DNA of 64,000 nt from an uncultured Alphaproteobacteria bacterium (GTDB lineage Bacteria > Pseudomonadota > Alphaproteobacteria > HIMB59 > GCA-002718135): contig CACMQB010000006.1 of the NCBI GenBank assembly GCA_902615745.1, forward strand, positions 1 to 64,000, read 5' to 3'. The notes under the pieces were generated by a model. That model was not told the origin of the DNA and did not search any database. It was given only the letters and a program-made list of their open reading frames with translations. Shown piece after piece: positions 8,423-17,950 of this stretch (the stretch's first letter is position 1; each line of letters begins with the position of its first letter). The position numbers were made by a program, and so were the translations under genes.

Positions 8423-9221
8423 ATTTTAGAGAAGGAATTTTTTTTCTTATTTTTTTAACATCAGAAATATTAATCGTTGAATTAAGAATTGAAGGTTTAT
8501 TTTTAGTACTATTTACAATGTTCCCCCATGGGTCTGCTACAAGAGAATATCCATAAGTCTTTCTATTCATATGATGATTCCCACACATACCTGTTGCTAC
8601 AATAAAAACATTATTCTCTATAGCTCGTGATCTATTCAAAACCTCCCAATGATCTTTTCCGGTTGGTCTAGTAAATGCAGCAGGAACTAAAATAATTGAA
8701 CAATCTTTTTTAGCAAGCTGCCTATACAAATTAGGAAATCGTAAATCATAACAAATTGTCATTCCTAATTTAATATTATTAATTTTTGTAAAAATTATTT
8801 TATTTCCTGCTTTAAATAAATATGATTCTAGATGTTTTTCATTATTATTAATTTTGACATCAAACATATGAATTTTATCATATGTTTTTTTTATCACTCC
8901 ATGATTATCAATAAAAAAAGATCTGTTAACTAGTTTGCGTTGTTTTTTTACTTTTAAGAGTAGAGAACCAAGATTTATATTAACCTTATTTTTTTTAGCA
9001 AAATTTTTTGCCATTTTTAAAACTGGGCATGTATTTTGATATGGGGCATTTAATAATAAAAAATTTTTATCATTAGTAATAATGTTGGAGCATTCTGGTG
9101 TGCAAATCAAATGAGGTTTAAATTTTAATATTTTTTTAAAATTTTGTTCTAAATTTTTTGCATTTAAATTTGCTATGTGACTAGCACTAAATTGAATTTG
9201 AGATATTTTAAGTTTAGCCAT
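8415..9221 (-). CDS. Nitrilase-superfamily amidohydrolase (Nit-like)
   Basis: 268 residues with the Glu-Lys-Cys catalytic triad of the carbon-nitrogen hydrolase fold: Glu43 in CTPECS, Lys116 in KTYDKIHMFDV and Cys157 in TICYDLRFP. The YDKIHMFDV and RFPNLYRQLA stretches are typical of the Nit1/Nit2 branch, whose characterised members remove the amide of deaminated glutathione or of 2-oxo-amides. That makes a metabolite-repair role likely. It overlaps the MFS gene by 1 bp and the methyltransferase by 8 bp. It is cytoplasmic, with no signal peptide. Confidence 0.85.
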   Translation of the reverse strand: MAKLKISQIQFSASHIANLNAKNLEQNFKKILKFKPHLICTPECSNIITNDKNFLLLNAPYQNTCPVLKMAKNFAKKNKVNINLGSLLLKVKKQRKLVNRSFFIDNHGVIKKTYDKIHMFDVKINNNEKHLESYLFKAGNKIIFTKINNIKLGMTICYDLRFPNLYRQLAKKDCSIILVPAAFTRPTGKDHWEVLNRSRAIENNVFIVATGMCGNHHMNRKTYGYSLVADPWGNIVNSTKNKPSILNSTINISDVKKIRKKIPSLKYD

Positions 9222-10381
9222 TATTTATATTTAAACGAAAATATAACCGCACAAATAAATACTACAAATGTTAATAAATACATATTTAATGTTAATGAAT
9301 ATGTTTCAGCTAGAAAACCAATTCCAGCAGGTAAAATCATTGTAGAAGACAATCCAATTGTTATAAGATTAGTTACAGTCATTGGGATACTTTCATTGGA
9401 TTGTTTAACCGCTTGTCGAATTATTATAGGAACTAAATTTGCAATAGCAAATCCATAAATACATAGAACTCCTAGTATAATGTAGAAGTTATTTGTTAAT
9501 AAAGACAAAAACATTATAGCTGCGCCAATCATCACAAAGTGACAACCTACAACTTTTTCAGTGAATAAATTAATCAAAGAATTTGAAAATAAATTTGCAA
9601 AAATCCCTCCAATGCTAAAAAAGATTAATCCCATACTTGCTAAGTATAGAGGAGTATTTAAATCTTTTGATAACCATAATGTCGACCAATCCATAATTAT
9701 TCCACCTGATCCAAAAACAAAAAATAGCAAAAATCCAAATAAAAGTACATTCGTCTCTGGTAATTTAAATTTCTCACCTTCACCTTTAAAATCTAAATCT
9801 CGAGGTAATCCATAAGAATATACAAAAGAGGAAACTAAGATTGATAAAAAGGATAAGATCGTAAACGATATGTAAGGCTCATAATTATTTTTCATTATTA
9901 AACCTGCTAATCCCCCTCCAAGGAGAATTCCTAAATTAAATCCCATGGCATAATAAGGTGTAATAATTTTTTTAAAATGTCTTTCAATAAGTTGACTATG
10001 TATACCTCCAATTGGTCCAGAAGCACCCCATCCTATTCCACCAGATATAAAAGTTAATAAAAAATAAAAATATGATGAGGAAATAACAGTCAATAAGGCG
10101 GAAAATGTAACAATAGGAAAAGCTAAAGTCATAACTAATTTAGTTCCATATTTTGGGACTAATATTCTTCCAGAAATTTGATTAGAAATTATAAAAAAAA
10201 TACCAAAAAGTAATATTGCATAGCTTAAATCAGACTCGTCAATTGAAAGTCTTTCCATATTCCAAGGTGTTATTCCAAAATAACAACCCACGACTATCAT
10301 TGGATAGGTAGAGGTAATTACTGATGCAAGCGTAGCTCTTCTAAAAATTATATTTTCTTCTAACACAAAATTTTTTACCAA
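9221..10381 (-). CDS. MFS transporter
   Basis: 386 residues with about 12 membrane spans, a central hydrophilic loop (PRDLDFKGEGEKFKLPE) between two six-helix bundles and a glycine-rich fifth helix (SGGIGWGASGPIGG). It belongs to the major facilitator superfamily, resembling YbjJ-like permeases; the substrate is not identifiable. It sits between the aldo/keto reductase (7-bp overlap) and the nitrilase gene (1-bp overlap), so it is co-translated with the sugar operon. It could export a breakdown product or import a related compound. Confidence 0.85.
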   Translation of the reverse strand: MVKNFVLEENIIFRRATLASVITSTYPMIVVGCYFGITPWNMERLSIDESDLSYAILLFGIFFIISNQISGRILVPKYGTKLVMTLAFPIVTFSALLTVISSSYFYFLLTFISGGIGWGASGPIGGIHSQLIERHFKKIITPYYAMGFNLGILLGGGLAGLIMKNNYEPYISFTILSFLSILVSSFVYSYGLPRDLDFKGEGEKFKLPETNVLLFGFLLFFVFGSGGIIMDWSTLWLSKDLNTPLYLASMGLIFFSIGGIFANLFSNSLINLFTEKVVGCHFVMIGAAIMFLSLLTNNFYIILGVLCIYGFAIANLVPIIIRQAVKQSNESIPMTVTNLITIGLSSTMILPAGIGFLAETYSLTLNMYLLTFVVFICAVIFSFKYK

Positions 10382-11358
10382 CGATGATGCACATCATCAA
10401 AAAAGTACTCTGTGTAAATATTACTGATTTTATCCATCAAAGAAGAAATTTCGTTAATATTTGAAGAAGAAGTATTTAAATTCACATGATCTTTATTTTT
10501 AGCGCCAGGAATAACAACACTAACTGCATCATGCATCAAAATCCATCTTAGTGATAATTGTGACAAAGTTATATCAGTTGGCAAAATATTTTTTAAATCT
10601 TCAACTGCATCTAATGCTTTATTAAAGTTAACACCTGAAAATGTTTCTCCAACATCAAATGCATCACCATTGATATTATAATTTCTATGATCATCAGGAG
10701 CAAAAGAAGAATCTTTTGAGAACTTACCTGTTAACAAACCACTTGCAAGAGGCACCCTGACTATAATTGCCACTTTTTTTTCTTTTGCTATTTCAAATAA
10801 TTTTTCAGCAGGTTTTTGTCTAAAAATATTAAAAATAACTTGTATCGATTTTGTATTTGGACGTTTGATGCAAGCTAAAGCTTCATCAACTGTTTGAACA
10901 CTAAATCCGTAATGTTGAATTTTTCCTTTACTCACTAAATGATCTAACATGTCAAATGTATGATCAGATGAATATACTTCGGTTGGAGGACAATGCATTT
11001 GTAATAGATCAATTGTTTCAACATTAAGATTTGATAAAGATTGGTCTATATAAGACTCCATTAATTCCTTATTATAGTATCCCTCGGCCACATGAGGATT
11101 GATTTGTCTTCCAGCTTTTGTTGCCACATAAATTCTTTCAGATACTGATTTAATGAATTCACCTACAAATTTTTCACTTCTACCCATGCCATAGACATCA
11201 GCAGTATCAAAAAAATTAACACCATTTTCAAATGATGATTTTAATACTTCTTTAGCTTTATCTTCACGAACTTCTCCCCAATCTGCTCCAATTTGCCAGC
11301 AACCTAATCCAATTTCGGATACGTTCCAATCTAATGATCCAAATTTTCTATATTTCAT
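10375..11358 (-). CDS. Aldo/keto reductase
   Basis: 327 residues forming a single TIM barrel. The catalytic tetrad is visible: Asp in FFDTADVYG with Tyr four residues on, Lys in YVATKAG and His in LLQMHCPP. The N-terminal GSLDWNVSEIGLGCWQIG and C-terminal VVIPGAKNKDHVN (NADP-binding) are standard, and the general look is of the IolS/YghZ-like group. The enzyme interconverts a sugar carbonyl and alcohol with NADP(H). It lies 2 bp downstream of the fourth ADP-ribosylglycohydrolase gene, and I infer it acts on the sugar that those enzymes release. Confidence 0.9.
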   Translation of the reverse strand: MKYRKFGSLDWNVSEIGLGCWQIGADWGEVREDKAKEVLKSSFENGVNFFDTADVYGMGRSEKFVGEFIKSVSERIYVATKAGRQINPHVAEGYYNKELMESYIDQSLSNLNVETIDLLQMHCPPTEVYSSDHTFDMLDHLVSKGKIQHYGFSVQTVDEALACIKRPNTKSIQVIFNIFRQKPAEKLFEIAKEKKVAIIVRVPLASGLLTGKFSKDSSFAPDDHRNYNINGDAFDVGETFSGVNFNKALDAVEDLKNILPTDITLSQLSLRWILMHDAVSVVIPGAKNKDHVNLNTSSSNINEISSLMDKISNIYTEYFFDDVHHRW

Positions 11359-11360
11359 AT

Positions 11361-13520
11361 TTATCCTACAACTATTTCATCAGTGACTAATGTACCATCC
11401 TCAACAATCAATCCCATAGCTCCTGAGTCAAGAAGATTATTTTTATCTTCATATTCTAAAACTAATTTATTTTCTAAATATGCAGAAAGAACATTATCTT
11501 TAATTTTAAGAGATAATTTATAATTTTTAAAATATTCTAAATTAAAATCCATTTCTTTTAAAACTTTTACTTCATTTACCACTTTTATTAATTGAAGTTT
11601 GTTTGAAGAATTAATTACCAGTCCATAGTATCTATTTAAACCTTGTACTCTTACAGCAAGGCCGCCGGTAGTTAGTCTTTGCACTGCTATATCTGCACTA
11701 ACAGTATAGTTTTTCCAAGCTTCATTACCCGTAATGATAATCCCTCTCCCACTATCTTTTGTTATTCTAAATGTTCTTGCACCTACTTCCCATTTATCAA
11801 CAGCATTTACCCAACTTGATTTCCACATAACAGCTTTTGATGTTTTCACACCCCGTTTATGTTCTCCAATATGTTTTGGTTTATAAAATGAACAATCTGG
11901 TTCTCCAGTAAATGTTAGATAGTTTATTAATAAGCTGCCAGAATTTGCTTCTTCAGATTCAATAGAAAATCCAACTTGAGTAATTGGATTTCCCTCAGTT
12001 GAAGGAATTTTCCATTTTAAGTTATGTGATTTACCTGGATACAAAATTATTTCCTCTGAATTAATTCTTTCATATTCATCATCTTTCCCAAACATATTTA
12101 TGAAACATTTAACATTGATTGGTTTATCTGAACTTGTAACAAAATTAATTTCAGATTCAATTGTTTGACCAGAATATAATAATGGAGATGAAATAAAATT
12201 ATAACTTTGAAAAAATCTCTCTCTAGCTTTCCCCGTTAATTCGTGTAACTCTTGAGGAAAAAATACATCTACCAATGCTTCAGAGAAGACACCGGGCGCT
12301 ACTCTATCAAATTTAATCTCAAGGGCTCTTTTTCCAATTTTACTATCATATTTTATATTTTGTACATGAGTGGAAATGTTCTTATTTTCTTTATAGTTTG
12401 CTCTCCACCCTTGAACTGAACCAGGCATTTCAAAATGAAATCTAGATCCATTTTTAGGCTGAACAATTTCCTCATTGTTCATTCTTTTTGCAGTATTAAT
12501 TACTTTATAAGCTTCAGTTAATGCGTCTGTCTGTGTTTCGCCACCATTTGCCGTAGGGCAATACATTCTATCTTGGATTGGAGAAAGATAATCTGGGCCA
12601 TTATTTAATCCCTCAAGTCCATTTTTAATTCCCATCAGGCAACCAACATTTCCTGAGTTACAATCTGTATCTCGACCTGCAGTATTAACAATCATTAATG
12701 TTTTTTGAAGATCATCATCCCCAAATAATAATGATAGAATTATAATAGCATGGTTAGGTATCATGTGACACTCACCTAAATATTTATCATAATCATAGTT
12801 TTCAGCTAAAAATTCTCTTGCTTGCATCCAGTCACTATTACCTGATCGTATATTTTGTAATTCTCCAATTACTTTGTAAATCTCAGATGTATTTGGAATA
12901 TATTTCTTACTTTCATTAATAATTTTATTAATATCTTTTTCGATAAAAGCTAAAGACTCCATAGCGGCTACCATTTGTGCTCCGTAAATTGCTTCGCCAT
13001 CATGACTTACACTTGCAGCTTTTTTTGCAAGATCAGCAGCTTTTTCTGGATCTCCTGGTGATACTAAAGCCCATCCATCAATAAATATTTGAGCTCCTAT
13101 TTGTTGTGCAACAACTTCTCCATTGGTTTCAATCGAACCACTCATTGGGGCGTGAATGCCTGCCTTAAGGTTTTGGAATGCAGTGTCCTCAGCTGAATGA
13201 CCTCTACCTCCCCACCACAATACAGTTTTATTTTCTATAAGATTATTTAACCAACTTTGACCAATTTGTTTTGGCGTAATATTAGGATCATAATTATTTT
13301 CTCTTAAAGCTCTTAAAAAAGTAAAGGTACCAGTAATATCATCATCAGTTACTACTAATGGAACATTTAATTTCTCATTTACATAGTAATTAATCTCACC
13401 TAACTCTTCTAATATTCTTTCATGAGTCCATTGTTCAAAAGGACGTCCTAGATAAACACCAATTAACTTGCCAAGTACCCCTGCATATACTTTTTCTTCA
13501 TACACTTTATCTAGTTTCAT
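11361..13520 (-). CDS. ADP-ribosylglycohydrolase-family protein, tandem copy 4 (most divergent)
   Basis: 719 residues, no signal peptide, so cytoplasmic. Residues 1-330 form an ADP-ribosylglycohydrolase (ARH/DraG) domain. The first metal motif is TDDDITGTF (58-66), a middle motif SHDGEAIYGAQ is at 172-182, and the second metal motif is GRDTDCNSGN (282-291). About 345-580 is a beta-rich region I do not recognise, and about 590-719 is a concanavalin-like sugar-binding domain (WKNYTVSADI ... GGLAVRVQGLNRYYGLVI). Compared with the other three copies it has Arg rather than Trp before the DTD motif and WWGGRGHSAEDTA at 102-114. All metal aspartates are kept, so it should be active. The substrate is unknown; family members cleave ribosyl N- or O-glycosidic bonds. 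Confidence 0.85.
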   Translation of the reverse strand: MKLDKVYEEKVYAGVLGKLIGVYLGRPFEQWTHERILEELGEINYYVNEKLNVPLVVTDDDITGTFTFLRALRENNYDPNITPKQIGQSWLNNLIENKTVLWWGGRGHSAEDTAFQNLKAGIHAPMSGSIETNGEVVAQQIGAQIFIDGWALVSPGDPEKAADLAKKAASVSHDGEAIYGAQMVAAMESLAFIEKDINKIINESKKYIPNTSEIYKVIGELQNIRSGNSDWMQAREFLAENYDYDKYLGECHMIPNHAIIILSLLFGDDDLQKTLMIVNTAGRDTDCNSGNVGCLMGIKNGLEGLNNGPDYLSPIQDRMYCPTANGGETQTDALTEAYKVINTAKRMNNEEIVQPKNGSRFHFEMPGSVQGWRANYKENKNISTHVQNIKYDSKIGKRALEIKFDRVAPGVFSEALVDVFFPQELHELTGKARERFFQSYNFISSPLLYSGQTIESEINFVTSSDKPINVKCFINMFGKDDEYERINSEEIILYPGKSHNLKWKIPSTEGNPITQVGFSIESEEANSGSLLINYLTFTGEPDCSFYKPKHIGEHKRGVKTSKAVMWKSSWVNAVDKWEVGARTFRITKDSGRGIIITGNEAWKNYTVSADIAVQRLTTGGLAVRVQGLNRYYGLVINSSNKLQLIKVVNEVKVLKEMDFNLEYFKNYKLSLKIKDNVLSAYLENKLVLEYEDKNNLLDSGAMGLIVEDGTLVTDEIVVG

Positions 13521-13544
13521 TATTTCTCCCCTTTTTTTATAAAT

Positions 13545-15707
13545 TTATTCTATAGATATTGAATTACTTTGAATTGCTCCATTTTCAGTTAAAAATCCCA
13601 TCATACCTTCCTCAAATGGATTAGATGAATCTTCTGCTTCAATTAGTAATTGATTATCAACATAACCTTGAAGTTTATTGCCATCTACTTTAAATTTTAA
13701 ATCATATTCTTTAAAATATTCTAAATTAAAATCTATTTCATTAAGTGTTTTTAATTCATATTCCATTTTATTAATCTTAAGTTTATTTTCAGATGTTAAC
13801 TCAAGAGAATAATATCTTTTTAAACCTTGAGACCTAACAATTAATCCAGCGGCAGATGCAAGAGGAATAGATATCTTTGAAGAAATTGTATAATCTTTCC
13901 ATGTCTCACTCCCAGTCATTATGTGACCACGACCTATACCCCTTACTACTTTAAATGATTCATTATGTCGGTATTGCCATTTATCTACATCATTGACCCA
14001 AGCTCTTTTCCATAATTGACCGTAAACCTCCTCTTTATAAAATATGCCTCTTTTATATTCATCTATGTGGTCAGGTCTTCTAAAAGTCATTTTTGGAGTT
14101 CCAGAGATATTTAAATAATTAATTAAAATTTTTCCTGAAACATTATCATCAGAATTAATACTAATACCTATCTGTCCTATTGGATTTGCAAAAGTATCAG
14201 GAACAACCCATTCAATTGTATTATTTTCTTTACTCCTTAAATTAAAATCATCAGAGGATAATTTGATTAATTTATCTTCTTCTCCCCAATATTTAATAAA
14301 TAAATTAATTCGCAAATCTTTTTCAGATTGAGATATAATTTCTGTTTTGATATTTTGTCCAGAATATACAATAGGACAAGCGACATAATCATAATGAAAA
14401 TATCTTTGAACTTGATAGCCTTCTAATTTTGTAAACCATTCTGGAAAAAAACTATCTACAAAAATTTCACTTGCAAGACCAAATGATAGATCATTAAAAC
14501 TGACTTGTAACGCTCTCGTTCCATTATCTGATTTATAATCAACATTAGATAAGCTTGTATTTAGATTGTTATCATTTGATTTATCAACCATCCATCCTTG
14601 TGTAGATGTTTCCATTTCAAAATTATATCTCGCATTATTTTTGATAACCTTGCTTTCAAGACCATTCATTTTTCTTGTTATATTAATAATGTTCTGACTT
14701 TCCAATAAAGCATCAGTCATTGTTTCAGAACCATATGCTGTTGGTAAATAAATGATATCATTTACAGGAGTTATATAGTCTGGACCCTGTTTAATTCCTT
14801 CTAATCCATTTTTTATTCCTAAGATACAACCAACATTACCTGAGTTACAATCTGTATCCCATCCTGCTGTATTGACGATCATTAAGGATTTTTGAAAATC
14901 ATCATCTCCGAATAACAACGATAATATAATTAGTGCGTGATTAGGAACGATATGACAATTACCTGGAAATTTACTATACCCATACTTATCTTCAATCTTG
15001 GATCTAGCTTGTTCCCAATCTAAATTACCAGAGCTCCAATCTTGGATATCAGAAATCAATTTATAAATTGTTGAATCATTTGGAACAAATTTTTTACTGT
15101 CCTCTATTATTTTTTTTATATCTTTTTCTATGAATGCATAGGCTTCCATAGCAGCAACAACTTGAGCACCGTAAACAGATTCACCGTCATGACTAACACT
15201 CCCTGCTCTTTTTGCTAGATCAACAGCTTGTTCTGGATCACCTGGAGAAACCATTCCCCAGCCATCAATAAATATTTGCGCTCCGATTTGTTCCGCAATT
15301 ACTTTACCATTTTTAGCAATGGAACCACTTTCAGGTGCGTGAATACCTTGTTTAAGATTCATGTATGCGCTTTCTTCAGTTAAAATTCCTTTTCCTGCCC
15401 ACGCAAGTACAGTTTGATTTTCTAAACAATAATTTAACCAGGTTTGTCCAATTTGTTTAGGCGAAATATTTTTATCAAAATTAAAATGTTTAAGAGCATT
15501 TATAAACCTAAAAGTACCTGTTAGATCATCATCTGTGACATGTATTGGAAAATCAAGTTTATCATTTACATAATAATTAATTGGACCAAGTTCTTCCATG
15601 ATCCTGTCATAATACCAACCTTCAAATGGTCTACCTAAATAAACACCAATAATTTTTCCTAAGACACCAGCATAAACTTTTTCTTCAAATACTTTATCTA
15701 AATTCAT
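13545..15707 (-). CDS. ADP-ribosylglycohydrolase-family protein, tandem copy 3
   Basis: 720 residues with the same three-part layout as its neighbours: ARH domain with VTDDDLTGTF (57-66), SHDGESVYGAQ and GWDTDCNSGN, a middle beta-rich part, and a C-terminal sugar-binding-like domain with WKDYTISSKI and LIVRSQGLKRYYSLEL. The active-site-side loop reads AWAGKGILTEESA, shared with copy 2 but not with copies 1 and 4. It is separated from the next gene by a 24-bp gap holding a ribosome-binding site. No frame disruption is seen and both aspartate motifs are intact, so it is likely a functional paralogue with its own specificity rather than a decaying duplicate. Confidence 0.85.
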   Translation of the reverse strand: MNLDKVFEEKVYAGVLGKIIGVYLGRPFEGWYYDRIMEELGPINYYVNDKLDFPIHVTDDDLTGTFRFINALKHFNFDKNISPKQIGQTWLNYCLENQTVLAWAGKGILTEESAYMNLKQGIHAPESGSIAKNGKVIAEQIGAQIFIDGWGMVSPGDPEQAVDLAKRAGSVSHDGESVYGAQVVAAMEAYAFIEKDIKKIIEDSKKFVPNDSTIYKLISDIQDWSSGNLDWEQARSKIEDKYGYSKFPGNCHIVPNHALIILSLLFGDDDFQKSLMIVNTAGWDTDCNSGNVGCILGIKNGLEGIKQGPDYITPVNDIIYLPTAYGSETMTDALLESQNIINITRKMNGLESKVIKNNARYNFEMETSTQGWMVDKSNDNNLNTSLSNVDYKSDNGTRALQVSFNDLSFGLASEIFVDSFFPEWFTKLEGYQVQRYFHYDYVACPIVYSGQNIKTEIISQSEKDLRINLFIKYWGEEDKLIKLSSDDFNLRSKENNTIEWVVPDTFANPIGQIGISINSDDNVSGKILINYLNISGTPKMTFRRPDHIDEYKRGIFYKEEVYGQLWKRAWVNDVDKWQYRHNESFKVVRGIGRGHIMTGSETWKDYTISSKISIPLASAAGLIVRSQGLKRYYSLELTSENKLKINKMEYELKTLNEIDFNLEYFKEYDLKFKVDGNKLQGYVDNQLLIEAEDSSNPFEEGMMGFLTENGAIQSNSISIE

Positions 15708-15733
15708 TTTCCTCCCTCCAAATGAATATTATC

Positions 15734-17938
15734 TCAATTTATAGAAATTTCATCACTAATAATAGTTCCATTTTCAACAATACAGCCTATCATACCTTTT
15801 TCAAATTGATTTGATTTATCTTCTACCTCAATTAACAATTCATTATTAATAAAGCCTTTTAAAAAATTATTATCAGCCTCAAAACGCATAAAGTATTCCT
15901 CAAATGGCTCAAAAGCAAAATCTACTTCTTTTAATATTTTTAGACCATATTCCATTTTATTAATCTGTAATTTATTTGTTGATTTAATTTCTAATGAATA
16001 ATACCTCTGCAAACCCTGAGATCGAATTACCAATCCTCCAGATGATGCTAAACGAAACATTATTTTTGAAGTTACCGAATAATTTTTCCAATCAGAGGAT
16101 CCTGTAAATACATGCCCTCTTGATGTATTTTTGATTAACCCAAATGAATTTTTTCCATAACTATACCATTTATCTACATCATTCACCCAAGCCAATTTCC
16201 ATAACTGACCATAATATTTTTCATCATCTGGAATATAAACACCATTTGTTAAAGATTTAATATTATGACTTGTCGTATTTACTTTGTCGTTTTTAATATG
16301 CTCAGGTTTTTTAAAAGTCATCTTAGGTATTCCAGAAATATCAATATAATTTATTAATATTTTACCTGATACTTGTTCATCAGATGCAATACTATATCCA
16401 AGTTGAGTAATGGGATTTGATAATGTATCTGGAATAGTCCATTCTATTTTTTTTGTTTCATTTTCTGAGAAGTAAAATTCCTCCGAATCTAATTTAAATA
16501 ACTTATCTCCTTCACCATAATACTTAATAAATAATTTAATTTTTATATTTTTTTTCGTCTTCGATATAATTTCTGTTTTAATTTTTTGACCTGAGTAAAC
16601 TGTAGGACAACCAACAAAACTGTAAACCATAAGCATCATTTCTTGTTGCTCATTCAATCTTGTAAATTCTTCTGGGAAAAATGTATTCACATATAATTCA
16701 CTATTAATTCCTTTTGTAAGATTGTTAAAATTTATCTCTAAAGCTCTTTTGCCTATAGCAGAGATATGTTCACAGTTTTTTAAAAAAGTATTTTGATTAT
16801 TATTATTTGATTTATCAATCATCCATCCTTGCGTAGATGTTTCCATTTCAAAATTATATCGAGCATTGTTTTTAATTGATTGATGTTCAAGGCCATCTAA
16901 TTTTCTTCTAATATTAATTATATTCTGGCTTTCAGTTAATGCATCAGTCATAGTTTCTGAACCACGAGCAGATGTAATATATAAAGTGTCATTAACAGGT
17001 GTAATAAAATCTGCACCTTTTTGAATGCCCTCTAGACCATTTTTAATACCCATATAACAGCCAACATTTCCTGAGTTACAATCTGTATCCCACCCTGCTG
17101 TATTAACAATCATTAACGTTTTTTGAAAATCATCATCTCCAAATAAAAGAGCTAGAATTATCAAAGCATGATTTGGCACAATATGACAAAATCCTTGGTA
17201 TTTGTCATACCCATAGTGTTCTTCAATTTTGAATCTAGCTTGTTCCCAATCTAAATTACCAGAACTCCAATCTTGAATATCTGAAATTAATTTATAAATC
17301 ACAGAATTCTTAGGAATGTAACTTTTACAATGCTCAATTATTTTTTTTGTATCACTTTCAATAAAAGCCATTGCTTCCATAGAAGCAACCATTTGAGCGC
17401 CATAAACAGACTCACCATCATGACTAACACTCCCTGCTCTTTTTGCTAAATCAGATGCAAAGTCTGGATCACCTGCCGCAATCATTCCCCAACCATCAAT
17501 AAATATTTGTGCACCAATTTGCTCTGCAATAATTTTACCATTCCTTTTAATTGATCCACTCTCTGGGGCTTCAATACCTTCTTTTAAATTTAAATACGCA
17601 CTCTCTTCTGTCAATAATCCCTTTCCAGCCCATGCTAAAACAGCCTGATTTTCTAAACAATAATTTAACCACGTATCACCAATTTGCTTTGAAGTTATAT
17701 TTCGATTAAAATTAAAGTCTTTAAAAGCTTTAATAAAAGTAAAAGTACCATTGAGATCATCATCCGTAACATGAAGAGGTAAATTTAATTTGTCGTTTAC
17801 GTAATAATAAATAGGCCCAAGTTCCTTCATTATTTTATCATAGGGCCAACCCTCAAATGGTCTTCCTAAATAAACTCCAATAATTTTTCCTAAGACACCA
17901 GCATAAACTTTTTTTTCAAAATTATTATCTAATTTCAT
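15734..17938 (-). CDS. ADP-ribosylglycohydrolase-family protein, tandem copy 2
   Basis: 734 residues, the longest copy. The extra length comes from an insertion (HIKNDKVNTTSHNIKSLTNG and following) just before the C-terminal sugar-binding-like domain. The first metal motif reads TDDDLNGTF, with Asn replacing the Thr found in the other copies; the three aspartates remain. The second motif GWDTDCNSGN is intact. The loop AWAGKGLLTEESA groups it with copy 3. It is cytoplasmic, 12 bp after copy 1 and 26 bp before copy 3. The Thr-to-Asn change next to the metal site may alter specificity; this is inference only. Confidence 0.85.
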   Translation of the reverse strand: MKLDNNFEKKVYAGVLGKIIGVYLGRPFEGWPYDKIMKELGPIYYYVNDKLNLPLHVTDDDLNGTFTFIKAFKDFNFNRNITSKQIGDTWLNYCLENQAVLAWAGKGLLTEESAYLNLKEGIEAPESGSIKRNGKIIAEQIGAQIFIDGWGMIAAGDPDFASDLAKRAGSVSHDGESVYGAQMVASMEAMAFIESDTKKIIEHCKSYIPKNSVIYKLISDIQDWSSGNLDWEQARFKIEEHYGYDKYQGFCHIVPNHALIILALLFGDDDFQKTLMIVNTAGWDTDCNSGNVGCYMGIKNGLEGIQKGADFITPVNDTLYITSARGSETMTDALTESQNIINIRRKLDGLEHQSIKNNARYNFEMETSTQGWMIDKSNNNNQNTFLKNCEHISAIGKRALEINFNNLTKGINSELYVNTFFPEEFTRLNEQQEMMLMVYSFVGCPTVYSGQKIKTEIISKTKKNIKIKLFIKYYGEGDKLFKLDSEEFYFSENETKKIEWTIPDTLSNPITQLGYSIASDEQVSGKILINYIDISGIPKMTFKKPEHIKNDKVNTTSHNIKSLTNGVYIPDDEKYYGQLWKLAWVNDVDKWYSYGKNSFGLIKNTSRGHVFTGSSDWKNYSVTSKIMFRLASSGGLVIRSQGLQRYYSLEIKSTNKLQINKMEYGLKILKEVDFAFEPFEEYFMRFEADNNFLKGFINNELLIEVEDKSNQFEKGMIGCIVENGTIISDEISIN

Positions 17939-17950
17939 ACTCTTATACTT